The notes under the pieces are model-generated. The model did not search any database. It was not told the DNA's origin and worked only from the letters and a program-made list of their open reading frames with translations. A DNA stretch of 64,000 bases, taken from positions 1-64,000 of the forward strand of contig CAWBAJ010000002.1 of NCBI GenBank assembly GCA_963786765.1. The letters are read 5' to 3'. Source of the stretch: DATKNA01 sp963786765. Its GTDB lineage: Bacteria > Actinomycetota > Actinomycetes > Actinomycetales > Kineosporiaceae. A program made the translations under genes and the position numbers. The stretch's first letter is position 1; each line of letters begins with the position of its first letter. Below, in pieces: positions 7,542-16,604 of this stretch.

Positions 7542-10283
7542 GAGAACCCCTCTCCGCCGGGCGCCCACCGCCGAAACACACGAACGACGTCGCCGTGACC
7601 ACTTCCCGGACACCGCGACCCGACCAGGACTGCTGCACCTCGGCCAGCGCGGATGGTGGGGGCACGCCGTCCGCCAGGCGCGCGTGCAGGTCCAGCGCGA
7701 ACGCCGCGGTGAGGTCGTCGGCCACGGGGGCGACCGCGGCGATCACCGCGCCGGTTCCGAGCGCGAGGAGCACAGCCACGAGCCCCTGCACCTCCTCCCC
7801 CGACCGGACGCCGGTCAGCCCCGCATCGCACGCCGACAGCACGACGGTGCGAGGCGGGCTCGGGAGGCCCTCGAGGTCGTAGCCGGTGAGCGGCCCGTCG
7901 GCGAGCCGCAGGGACGACAGCTGCGGATTGTCCGCGCGGAACAGGCCGTGTGCGGCAATGTGCGCCACGGCCGCCCCCGCCAGCACCGGTAGCACCGCGG
8001 CCGCTGTGGCGTCGTCCCCGGACAGGTGCCGCGCGCCGGGGAGCGCCGCGGCGAGCGTCCCGACCTCGGCGTCGGCCCCGGGCAGTCCGGGCCCCGCCAC
8101 GAGAACGACGCCGGCCCCGGCGCCCTCCCACCGTTCGGCAGGGCCCCGAGATTTTCCTTTATCCCTAAGTTTTCCTTGATCGTCGGAGCTGGGGGCGGGG
8201 GTGGCCGTCCGGAGCCAGAGGGCGGCGGACGGGGTCACCGCGAGCGGCCGGCCCGTCAGCCGGGGCAGCGCGGCCCAGGGCAGTGCGTGCAAGGCCCCGG
8301 ACGGCGCCAGCACGAGCCCCGCGGTACCCAGGAGGTCCTCGGCCGGGGCCACCAGGGCCTCGCACAGCTCGCGGGCCGACTCGGCCCAGCCGGCGGCGGC
8401 GCCGGCCTGCGCACGCGGTGAGCCCGACGCCCGTGCCAGCCGGGTCGCAGCGAACTGCAGCGCGGCCAGTTCCGCGCGGATCACGCCGGCGGGTCCGAGC
8501 CGGACCAGCGTGGCCTGCCCCCGACGCCCGCCGCGGCCGCGCCTGCGCTCGTCCCCCTGGACCACGACGGCGTACAGGCGCCCCTCGTGCTCGAGCAGCT
8601 CGACGAGCACCGCGTCCCCGAGCGCCGCGGGCAGGATGGCGGCGAAGCCCGTATCGCCGTCCTGGCGTGCCGGAGTGGCGCCGGCAGTGAGGCTGCGGCT
8701 GCGCACGGCCCGCTCGAGGGCGACCTGCCGGGCGAACGTACGCCGCGGGTCGCCGCCTGACATCAGAGCGGTCTCGGCCTCGGCCGCGCACTGCCGCAGC
8801 GCGTCGAGCTGAGCGGCGAGACCGCCGTCGGCGACGGGACGGGAAGGAACCGGCCCGGCGGCGGACCGGCCACGCTCGGTCCAGGCCAGCGCGTCCCAGG
8901 CGTCGCCGGCCTCCAGCGCGAGGCCCGCGCCGAGGCGGAGCAGGGGCAGCCCGTGACCGGTGGCGAGAGCCCGCAGCTCGGTCGCCCCGAGCGCGGCGCG
9001 GTGCCGGTCGAGCACTCGGACGCCGGAACGCAGTGCAGCCCTGGCCCCCGGACGGTCCCCCTCGGCCAGGCGAAGCAGGGCCCGCGCGTGCCAGGCGGCG
9101 AGCCGCAGCTGCACAGGGCCGCTGCCGACTCGTGCCCGAGTGGCGGCGAGCTCGTCGCGGGCGACGGCGGGTCGGCCCAGCGCCAGGGCGACCTGTGCGG
9201 CGGTCAGGTGCGCCTCCGCCGCGTGGACCAGCCAACCGGCCGCCTCCAGGCGGCCCGCGACCCGGCGAGCGGACACCAGCACACCCGGATCCGGCCCGGA
9301 CCCGGCGAGGACGGCCTGGAGCCGCAGGTGCTGGGCGAGTGCACGCAGAGCGGGGCGGCCGTCGCCCGCGGCTCGTTCGGCCGCCTCCGCCTGTGCGCGG
9401 GCGACGTGGTGCTCGCCCAGCAGGAGGGACGCACGGGCGGCCAGCAGCCGGCACTCGGCCACCGGTCCGCGCATGCCGAGACGCTCGAACTCCCGCTCCG
9501 CCAGGGTCGCCGCCTCGCGTGCCTCGGGCAGCAGGCGGGCGGCGAGCAGGGCCTCCGCACGGTCCTTCCCGGTCTGCGGGTCGAGACGGGCGACGCCGCC
9601 GTCCCCGGCCTCGCCGTGCTCGGCGCGGTCGAACCAGCGCAGGGCCTCCGGCACACGACCCTGCCGGGCGAGGACCCAGCCCAGGTTCGCCGCCGCGTGC
9701 GCGGCACGCAGCGGTTCACCGGCCCGCTCGAAGAGCCGGTGCGCGGCGGTCAGCTCCCCGGCGGCGCGGGCGAGCAGGCCCTGGTGGGTGTGGACGACGG
9801 CGAGGTTGAGCAGGGTCACCGCCTGACGGAGCGGGTCGTCGAGCCGGCGGAAGCGCTCGAGCACGTCGAGGTAACCCTCGAGGGCCTCGGGCAGCCGGCC
9901 CTGCAGGTGCAGCAGGTAGGCGCGCTGGCCGGCCGCACGCGCGCCGTCGATCCCGTCGAGGTGCGGCGCGGCCGCTCCGAGGACGCGGACGGCGGCGGCT
10001 GCCCGGCCGCTGTCGGCAAGGGCCGCTGCGAGAGTCAGGCGCGCCTGCGCGGCGTCGGCGCCGAGCCCGAGCCTGTCGGCGTCCGCGGCAGCCCGTCGCA
10101 AGCTGGCGCACCGCGGTGACCGCGTCGTGCCGCGCCCAGCCGGCGCGGCCCAGGGCGAGCCGGGCGCGGACCCCGGAGCGCAGGCTCGGTGCCGCGCCGC
10201 GCGAGCACGGCCGAGGCGAGCCGGACGGCGGTCGCCGGGTCGCGCTCGGCGACGGCGAGGGCGTCGGTCGACGAGCTGAGCAC
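7534..10283 (-). CDS. TPR-CHAT protein (caspase-like peptidase with tetratricopeptide repeats)
   Basis: Caspase-HetF-associated-with-TPR peptidase, about 915 aa, cytosolic. The N-terminal two thirds is helical with TPR units, e.g. GRLPEALEGYLDVLERFRRL, QAVTLLNLAVVHTHQGLLAR and AAHAAANLGWVLARQGRVPE. The C-terminal CHAT domain has LHALPWAALPRLTGRPLAVT, the catalytic His in AVAHIAAHGLF (His codon at 7948-7950), the catalytic Cys in TVVLSACDAGLTGVRSGEEV (Cys codon at 7828-7830), then LVAVLLALGTGAVIAAVAPV and a final FVCFGGG. GTG at 10283 (VLSSSTDALAVAERD) is the chosen start; frames shift near 10165 and 10105. An interspersed repeat lies in frame between the linker and VVLVAGPGLPGADAEV. It is divergent from the subtilisin gene and overlaps the inhibitor gene. 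CHAT proteases elsewhere are latent effectors activated through their repeats. Confidence 0.87.
8149..8191 (-). repeat. 18-bp-unit interspersed repeat inserted in frame in the CHAT gene
   Basis: On the minus strand the sequence reads GATCAAGGAAAACTTAGG followed by GATAAAGGAAAATCTCGG, two units of the same repeat seen at six other sites. It encodes DQGKLRDKGKSR, a low-complexity basic stretch in the linker before the CHAT core. The unit is 18 bp (six codons), so insertion keeps the reading frame. Confidence 0.8.
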
Positions 10284-10546
10284 GAGGTGTCCGGCGTCGG
10301 CGAGGGGCCCGCAGCAGTCCGCTGCCGGGGTAGGGGGCCTGCCTCGACGTGCACATGTCCTCCTGGGGCCCCGTCCGGACGGGCATCCGTAGGTGCCGGA
10401 GAGGACCGGATCGACGCCCAGTCTTGACCGTGGGTGCTCCAGGCGTAAAGGCTGCGATCACGCGGTGATCCACAGCGCGTCGACCGCCCGCGGCGGCTGT
10501 GCACGCCCGGCGGCTCGGGCCAGAGCAGGGGGAGCCATGAGCCACG

Positions 10547-12120
10547 GTGCCGGACCACCACGGGGACGACCAGCTGCGAGCCGCCCAGGACCATGGGCAG
10601 GACGAGGATTCCGGGCACGAGGTGGGCCGGTTCCCGCCGGGGATCGCCGAGGCGCCGCACCTGCTGGGGGCGTACCTGTACCGCGTCGACCAGCTGGTCC
10701 TCACCGCGGCGGACCCCGAGGAGCTGCCGGCCGAACTGCGCCGGCTGCGCGAGCTGCTCGGCCTGCCGTCGTTCCGGCGGCGGGTCCTGGCGGACCTGCT
10801 GCTCCACCGGTTCCTGCTGACGGAGTACGAGCGACACGCCGAAACGCCCGGATGGCGGCGCGAAAGGCGCGGAACGCTCCGACGATCGCCAGGACTTCAC
10901 CGTCGCGGCGATGCTCGTCGCCGTGCGCCGGTTCCTGCGGGCCGCGTTGACGCTGCTGCGGGACGCCGTCGCGCTGCGTCTCGACGTCACGCCCCTCGGG
11001 GAGCCCGTCGGCGCCTCGCAGCTGCTCGCCCTCGGCCAGGAGGAGCAGTTCCCGGACCTGGTGCCGGTGCTCGTGCAGCGGGTGCGCACGATCGGCGTGC
11101 CCAGGGGGCTGACGGCCCCCGCGCTGCTGCCCCACCACGTGGTCTGGGCCGGCTCTCACCCGATGGGGTACTGCGCGACCCCGCCGGCGCGCGACCCCGG
11201 GCCGCTGCCCGACCTGCCGACGGCCACCTCCCCGGAGGAGTCCGTGGTCGTCGCCCTCGTCGACAACGGCGTGGACACCACGCTCGGCTGGTTCGGCGCC
11301 AGCGTGGACCAGCCAGTGGCCCTGCCCGGGCCGCTCACCGACGGGGACCAGCTGCGCACGTTCGCAGGCCACGGGACCTTCGTCGCCGGGACGGTGCTCG
11401 ACGAGGCGCGCCGGCGCCGCGAGCCCGGCGGGTGGCAGGTCCGGGTCATGTCCGTCGTGGTGGGGAACGCCGACGGCTACCTCACCGACGCCGAATGCGC
11501 CGCTGCCGTCGACCTCGTCCGCGCGCGGGTGGAGGACGCCGGACCGGGCGCCCCGAGCGTGGTGGTGCTGCCGTGGGGCGGGTACACCCACGACGGGGCC
11601 GGGCTGCCCTTCGTCTCCGCCGCCGTGCGGGCACTGGTGGCGCTGCCGGCCGCCCCGGCGGTGACCGCCGCCGCCGGCAACGATTCGTTGATCGACCGCC
11701 TGACGTACCCCGCGTCCCTCAAGGACGTCGTCGCGGTCGCGGCCACGACGGGAGCGTCCCCGGCTGCACCGGCCGGCTTCACCAACAGCGGCTGGTGGGT
11801 GGACGCGAGCGCCAGTGGAGAGCATCTCCTGGGCCCGTTCCCCGACGTCGGCAGGGTGCGGACCACTGAGGTCTACCACGGCGAGGTGTCGGGGACCGTG
11901 CAGGACTTCGACACCGGATGGGCCCGCTGGAGCGGTACCTCGTTCGCCGTGGCCCGCGTCGCGGGCGTCCTGGCTCGGGAGATCGCCGCCGAGGGCGGGG
12001 CGATCAGTGGCGCCGAGGCCTGGCGGCGGGTCCGGGCACGCTCCGGTCCGCCGTCGCGGACTCTGGGTGTCCTCGTGGTCAGCGGCGAGCCGCCGGCCGC
12101 AGGCCCGACCGCGGAGGAGC
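10547..12120 (+). CDS. S8 (subtilisin-like) serine protease with N-terminal extension, one frameshift
   Basis: Subtilase with the full triad: Asp in VVALVDNGVDTT, His in FAGHGTFVAGT, oxyanion Asn in TAAAGNDS and Ser in WSGTSFAVARVAG. A helical region of about 170 residues precedes the catalytic domain (LLGAYLYRVDQLVLTAADPE ... FTVAAMLVAVRRFLRAALTL); there is no signal peptide, so it is probably cytosolic. The GTG at 10547 lies behind GGGGGAG; an ATG at 10537 with the same site is in another frame. An indel near 10855 joins the two parts. The catalytic frame stays open to 12407, reading antisense into the convergent gene; the true stop near 12120 is probably masked by an error. It is divergent from the CHAT gene across 263 bases. 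Confidence 0.85.
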
Positions 12121-12590
12121 TACCGCAGCAGCACCCATGCGGTCACGACGAGAGTGCGGCCGCCGCGAGTGCAGACGAGCCGCCAGGACCCGCCGGAGGG
12201 CAGGTCGATGGCGAAGCGCCCGAGCTGGTCGGCGTCCGACACCACGACCGCCCCGCCGGGGGCCGCGGGCTCGGCCCGGACGAGGGCCGGGCCCGGTGGC
12301 ACGACCTGCCCGAGCACGGCCCAGCCGTCCCTCGCGGGCATCACCTGCAGCTCGACCTCGGCGTCGGCGGCGGCGAACGTCAGGAGCCGCGGCGCCTCGG
12401 GAGATGACCTGACACCGGCCGGGACGTCGACCGCGCTGTCGGCGACCAGCTCCGCGAGCTGCGCGTCGAGGTCGCGAAGACCGAAGCTCGCCCTCGCGAG
12501 CTCGTCGACGTCCGCAGGGGGCTGCTGCGCCCCGCGCAGCGTCGCCGCGAGCCGCGCCAGGAGCTCGTCATCGTCGGCGGGGCCGGTCAT
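12120..12590 (-). CDS. Uncharacterised protein co-transcribed with the sigma factor
   Basis: 157 residues, intact. The N-terminal third is helical and acidic (DDDELLARLAATLRGAQQPP; ARASFGLRDLDAQLAELVAD); the rest is beta-rich (LTFAAADAEVELQVMPARDG; GRFAIDLPSGGSWRLVCTRG; TLVVTAWVLLR). No zinc-binding anti-sigma motif or membrane segment is seen. The start ATG at 12590 follows AGGAGG, and the gene begins 43 bases after the sigma gene, convergent with the subtilisin gene. Its place after an ECF-like sigma gene suggests a regulatory or sensor role in the protease cluster, but nothing in the sequence proves this. I do not recognise the family. Confidence 0.65.
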   Translation of the reverse strand: MTGPADDDELLARLAATLRGAQQPPADVDELARASFGLRDLDAQLAELVADSAVDVPAGVRSSPEAPRLLTFAAADAEVELQVMPARDGWAVLGQVVPPGPALVRAEPAAPGGAVVVSDADQLGRFAIDLPSGGSWRLVCTRGGRTLVVTAWVLLR

Positions 12591-12633
12591 GGCCGCCTCC
12601 TGGTGGTCGCCGTTCTGTCAAGGGAGTTATCCC

Positions 12634-13245
12634 TCATGAGTCGGCGACCGCCCCGGAGATACCTCCGGCGTCCAGGAGCCGGCGCAGCTGCTCGAGACAG
12701 CGGGCGCGGGTCGGGCCAAGGCTGCCCACGGGCATCTGCAGCCGCTCGGCCGCCGCCTGGTAGGACGGCGGACCGTCCTCGGCCTCGGCGATGAGGACGG
12801 TCAGAACCCTGCGACAGCGCTCGCCCAGCCGGGCGAACGCGTCCCAGACGGAGGCATCACGGTCGGCGCGCAGGATTCCGGCGTCCGCCGCGCCCGCCGG
12901 CTCCGAGTGGAGCTCGACGGCCTCGCTCGAGGGCGAGACCCGGCGGGCGCGGCGGAGCACGGCGAGACACTCACGCCTGCAGGTCGTGGCGAGCCAGCCG
13001 CCGACGCGGTCAGGATCCTGCAGGGTGTCGAGCCGCTCGAGCAGCCGCAGCCAGGTCAGCTGGAAGACGTCCGCGGCGTCCGCGGCGCCCAGCCGGTGGT
13101 CCCGGCAGATGGACCACAGCAGCCCGCCGTAGCGGCGGACCAGTTCGTCCCACGCGGCGGTCTCCCCCACCGCCGCACCCCGGACGAGGTCCCCGGCGCT
13201 GGTCGCCGGCTCGTCGATCCCCCGGCACCGCTCCTCACGCGTCAC
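12634..13245 (-). CDS. ECF-type sigma-70 family RNA polymerase sigma factor
   Basis: Region 2: ETAAWDELVRRYGGLLWSIC, then HRLGAADAADVFQLTWLRLL and VGGWLATTCRRECLAVLRRA. Region 4: WDAFARLGERCRRVLTVLIA and the recognition helix area YQAAAERLQMPVGSLGPTRARC. These are the standard ECF arrangement with no region 1.1 or 3. The GTG at 13245 (VTREERCRGIDE) is preferred; the frame is open from 13299. It heads a two-gene unit and no zinc-containing anti-sigma factor follows. Sigma genes of this sort are often grouped with CHAT and subtilisin genes in actinobacteria as far as I recall; control of the adjacent protease promoters is an inference. Confidence 0.88.
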   Translation of the reverse strand: MTREERCRGIDEPATSAGDLVRGAAVGETAAWDELVRRYGGLLWSICRDHRLGAADAADVFQLTWLRLLERLDTLQDPDRVGGWLATTCRRECLAVLRRARRVSPSSEAVELHSEPAGAADAGILRADRDASVWDAFARLGERCRRVLTVLIAEAEDGPPSYQAAAERLQMPVGSLGPTRARCLEQLRRLLDAGGISGAVADS

Positions 13246-13337
13246 CGTCCCTGCGCCCTGGTCCGCTCCTCGCTTGCGGGTGGCGCTGGACGCTACCACC
13301 GAGGGGAAGGCGTCGGTGCCGAGGGAGTGGATCAGTT

Positions 13338-13550
13338 CTACTTGGGCGGCACGCAGCTACCAGGGCTCGCCGCGCCCAGCGCGCTGCAGGTCTTGTCGAA
13401 TGCGCCCTGGACGAAGCCGCCGAGGGCGAACACGGTGCCGACGATGAGAGCGGCGATGGCGGCCACCATGAGGCCGTACTCGACCGCGGACGCGCCCTTG
13501 TCGGCCGTCGTCCGGATGGCCCGGCGCAGTCTCAGCTGGATGACATGCAT
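13338..13550 (-). CDS. Flp family type IVb pilin
   Basis: 71 residues: a basic leader (MHVIQLRLRRAIRTTADK), the processing and core motif GASAVEYGLMVAAIAALIVG with the conserved Glu5-Tyr6 pair, a continuous hydrophobic helix, and a short tail with two cysteines (KTCSALGAASPGSCVPPK) that may form a disulfide loop. ATG at 13550 follows GGAGGT. Flp pilins are exported, processed by a TadV-type peptidase and assembled by the Tad machine, none of which is nearby. It is a second, better preserved copy of the type at 456-791. Confidence 0.88.
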   Translation of the reverse strand: MHVIQLRLRRAIRTTADKGASAVEYGLMVAAIAALIVGTVFALGGFVQGAFDKTCSALGAASPGSCVPPK

Positions 13551-13946
13551 GTGGGGTCTGACCTCCGACTCGTGGGGTAGGCACTCGTCGTTCTCACGCC
13601 GCTACCCGGCGTACTGGTGCCTCGGGCTTGCGGTCGTTTGTCTATCGCCCGTTTGCGTGCCGACGCGGCTACCGAGCGTGAGTTCAGGTCTTCGGCCACG
13701 TAGCGCCCGGCGAACGGTGGAGGACGCCCATCCCCCGGCCCCTCGGGTGAACGGCGCCCGTGCCTGCGAAGGGGTTGCCGTCCTGCTCCGGCTGCGCCTA
13801 GGGTGTCCGCCTCGCCGCGGCCGGTGACCGCTGCGAGACATTCAGGCCGGTCCGGTTCGCCCCGGGGTCTCCCGGAATGTCCCGCAGCGGTGCTCTACTG
13901 GTCCCCGGCCGGGACCGAAGCGTCCCGGGGCGAGAGGGGGACCTCC
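13551..13946. other. Intergenic region with a 16-base inverted repeat
   Basis: No gene is seen. CCGCTGCGAGACATTC (13828-13843) is mirrored by GAATGTCCCGCAGCGG (13875-13890) with a single mismatch and a 31-base loop, ending 56 bases before the gamma-glutamyltransferase start. It could be an operator pair or a leader hairpin. The rest holds the divergent promoters of pilin and transferase but no clear -35/-10 could be picked. Confidence 0.5.
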
Positions 13947-15838
13947 ATGTCGTCGTACCGTTCCCGCTGGGGCATCGTCGCCACGACAGGGGCCGTGGCC
14001 GCCGCGCTGGCCCTGACTGCCGCGCCCGCGAGCGCCACGTCGCCCGCGCCGGCCGCCCGCCCGCCCATCCCGGGGCCCCCACCGCGGTGAAGACGCCCCT
14101 CGCCATCGGACGGGGCGGGGCCGTGTCGACCGTCGACTTCGACGCCTCACGCGCCGGGCTGCAGATCCTGCGTGCCGGCGGCAACGCCGCTGACGCCGCC
14201 GTCGCTGCTGCAGCCGCCCTCGGCGTCACCGAGCCGTTCTCGGCCGGCATCGGCGGCGGAGGCTACTTCGTGTACTACAACGCGCGCACGCATCGCGTCT
14301 CGACCGTGGACGGACGCGAAACCGCCCCCGCGGCCTTCAATTCCAAGATCTTCGTCGATCCGTCGACAGGGTTGCCGTACCCGTTCGAGACGGCCGTGGA
14401 GTCGGGGCTGTCCGTCGGCGTCCCGGGAACACCCGCCACCTGGCAGACCGTCGCCCGGAAGTTCGGCACCCGCCCGGTCGGGAAGCTCCTGAAGCCCGCC
14501 ATCCGGATCGCCGAGCGCGGCTTCGTCGTCGATGCCACGTTCGCAAGCCAGGTCGCCGCCAACGCGGCGAAGTTCGCGCGGTTCAGCTCGACGTCCGCGC
14601 TCTACCTACCGGGCGGCCAGCCGCCGGCGGTCGGCAGCACGTTCCGGAACCCAGACCTCGCCGCCACCTACCGGGTGCTCGCTCGTCGCGGCATCGGCAG
14701 CTTCTACACGGCCCGCTCGCCCGCGAGGTCGCCGGGACACGGCACAGCGACCGCCGGTGGCCCCGGGGGCGCCGACGCCGATCGGCCCGGCGTGATCACC
14801 GCGCCGCGACATCGCGCGGCTACCGCACGATCCTGCGCGCGCCCACCCACGTGAAGTACCGAGGGCTGGACGTGTACGGCATGGCGCCGTCGTCCAGCGG
14901 CGGCACGACGGTCGGCGAGGCGCTGAACATCCTCGAGAACGTCCGGCTGGGCGGCTCGACCGCGCCCAGGCGCTGCACTACTACCTCGAGGCCGCCGCCG
15001 CGCGTACGCCGACCGCAACCGGTACATCGGCGACCCGGCCTACCTCGGCGCCACCGGACGGGCCGCCATGCGGCAACTGCTGACGCAGGGCTTCGCCGAC
15101 GAGCGCTTCTGCACCATCGACCCGCAGCACGCGCCCACCAAGACCCCGGTCGCGCCGGGCACGCCCGACGGCGACTACCACCCCAGCTGCTCGACGATCA
15201 CGACGCAGCAAGCCGGCGAGCGGCGACCACGAGGGGCTGTCGACGACCCACCTCGTGACCACCGACCGCTGGGGCGACGTCGCCTCGTACACCCTGACGA
15301 TCGAGCAGACCGGCGGCAGCGGCATGGTCGTGCCCGGCCGCGGGTTCCTGCTGAACAACGAGATGACCGACTTCGACTTCACGCCGCTGACGCCCGGCGT
15401 CCCCGACCCGAACCTGCCGGCGGCGGGCAAGCGGCCGCGCAGCAGCATGTCGCCGACGATCGTGCTGCGCCGCGGCCGTCCGTACATCGCCCTCGGCTCA
15501 CCCGGCGGCGCCAGCATCATCACCACCGTGCTGCAGGTCCTGATCAACCGGCTCGACCTGGGCTACTCGCTGCTCGACGCGATCGCGGCGCCGCGCGCGT
15601 CCCAGCGCAACCAGGCCTCGGGCACGGGGCAGGCGGAGCAGGCGTTCCTCGACTCAGCGGTGGGGCAGGAGCTGATGTCGCGGTACGGGCAGAAGCTGGC
15701 CGTGGACCCGACGACCCCTGAGATCGGCGCCGCGACGGGACTGGAGTTCCTCGGCCACGGCTTGGTGCTCGCGGCCGCCGAACCGGTCCGCCGCGGCGGG
15801 GCAGCGCGGTCGTCGTCCACGACCTGCTGCACCACTGA
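13947..15838 (+). CDS. ggt: Secreted gamma-glutamyltransferase (frameshifted at four or more places)
   Basis: N-terminal-nucleophile hydrolase that removes or transfers gamma-glutamyl groups, for example from glutathione-like thiols. A signal peptide ending TAAPASA follows the ATG at 13947 (RBS GAGAGGGGG). Large-subunit landmarks: LQILRAGGNAADAAVAAAAA, FSAGIGGGGYFVYYN, TVDGRETAPAAF and AVESGLSVGVPGTPATW. The self-processing and catalytic threonine is in GLSTTHLVTTD; the small subunit continues GRGFLLNNEMTDFDF, RSSMSPTIVL and LGSPGGASIITTVLQVLIN. Indels lie near 14085, 14730, 14800, 14970, 15225 and 15803. With the last one corrected the protein ends VVVHDLLHH at 15838. All domain motifs survive, so the gene is probably functional in the organism. 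Confidence 0.87.
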
Positions 15839-15862
15839 CCCGCCTCCTCCCCCACCCCTCCC

Positions 15863-15927
15863 CGGCGATCAAGGAAAACTTAGGGATCAAGGAATTCCTT
15901 GGGATCAAGGAATTCTTGGGGGATCAG
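15863..15927 (+). repeat. Interspersed 18-bp-unit repeat, about three copies, after ggt
   Basis: GCGATCAAGGAAAACTTAGG is followed by GGATCAAGGAATTCCTTGG and GGATCAAGGAATTCTTGG. It starts 25 bases after the transferase stop. The second and third units are the GGAATTC variant, which is itself palindromic. Confidence 0.85.
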
Positions 15928-15997
15928 GGTTGTGCGCAGAAGTTACATACGTCACACCCGCCCCCACGAAGTCCTTGATGGGCGGGGAGCGGGTGGG

Positions 15998-16492
15998 TCA
16001 GGCGAGGCCCCAGCGGATGTCGTTCTCGTGGTGGACCACCTCGTGGGCGGCCCACCGCAGCACGTGGCCCCGGTCGGTCCAGCCCTCGTCGCGGTCCCAC
16101 GCCCAGACGTCGGCGGGCGCCTCGTAGGCGGCCCGGGTCCACTCCCCCGCCGCCACGGCGAGCGCCCAGAGGCCGACCCGCGTCGACATCGGCGAGGGGC
16201 TGCGCGCCGCCATGACGTCGTGCTCGCGCCACGGCGCGAAGCCGGCGTCGGGGTCGACGGCGAGCATCCACAGGTTCTCCGTGGCATGCCGCAGCACGTC
16301 GACGACGTGCCACAGGTACTCCCGGGGTGACCACGACCCGCCCGCGCCGTAGCGCGCTCCCTCGCGCCCTCCGAAGGCGCGCGAGTACAGGCTCGGGGAG
16401 GTGGACACGAGGTCCAGGGCGACGGCCTCGGTCAGCGTCCAGTCGAACCCGCACTGCGGGCACACCCTCGTCAGCACCGCCTCCACGGCCAC
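15998..16492 (-). CDS. DinB-like protein with N-terminal CxxC motif
   Basis: About 164 residues. The N-terminus holds a possible zinc knuckle, VCPQCGFDWTLTEAVALDL. The rest fits the DinB/maleylpyruvate-isomerase-like four-helix fold: WSPREYLWHVVDVLRHATEN, then GRLGLWALAVAAGEWTRAAY-like helices and a C-terminal HVLRWAAHEVVHHENDIRWG. Histidines in LWHVVDVLRH and AAHEVVHHEND are placed where the family binds metal. GTG at 16492 lies eight bases after AGGAG. In actinobacteria such proteins often use mycothiol; substrate unknown. The upstream gap (16493-16604) has direct repeats of GCGTCAAGC. Confidence 0.7.
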   Translation of the reverse strand: MAVEAVLTRVCPQCGFDWTLTEAVALDLVSTSPSLYSRAFGGREGARYGAGGSWSPREYLWHVVDVLRHATENLWMLAVDPDAGFAPWREHDVMAARSPSPMSTRVGLWALAVAAGEWTRAAYEAPADVWAWDRDEGWTDRGHVLRWAAHEVVHHENDIRWGLA

Positions 16493-16604
16493 ATCCTGCA
16501 CTCCTGTACCAAGCCCGCGGCACCACCGGGCACCGAGGATCGAGTCGTGATCCAGAAGCTTGACGCATGCTTGACGCCTGCATGATGTACCAGCGGCCGA
16601 AGCG

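Noticed and set aside
12120..12407. C-terminal extension of the subtilisin over the next gene
   Set aside because: The extra residues are the reverse complement of a coherent convergent protein; more likely a stop was lost by an indel.
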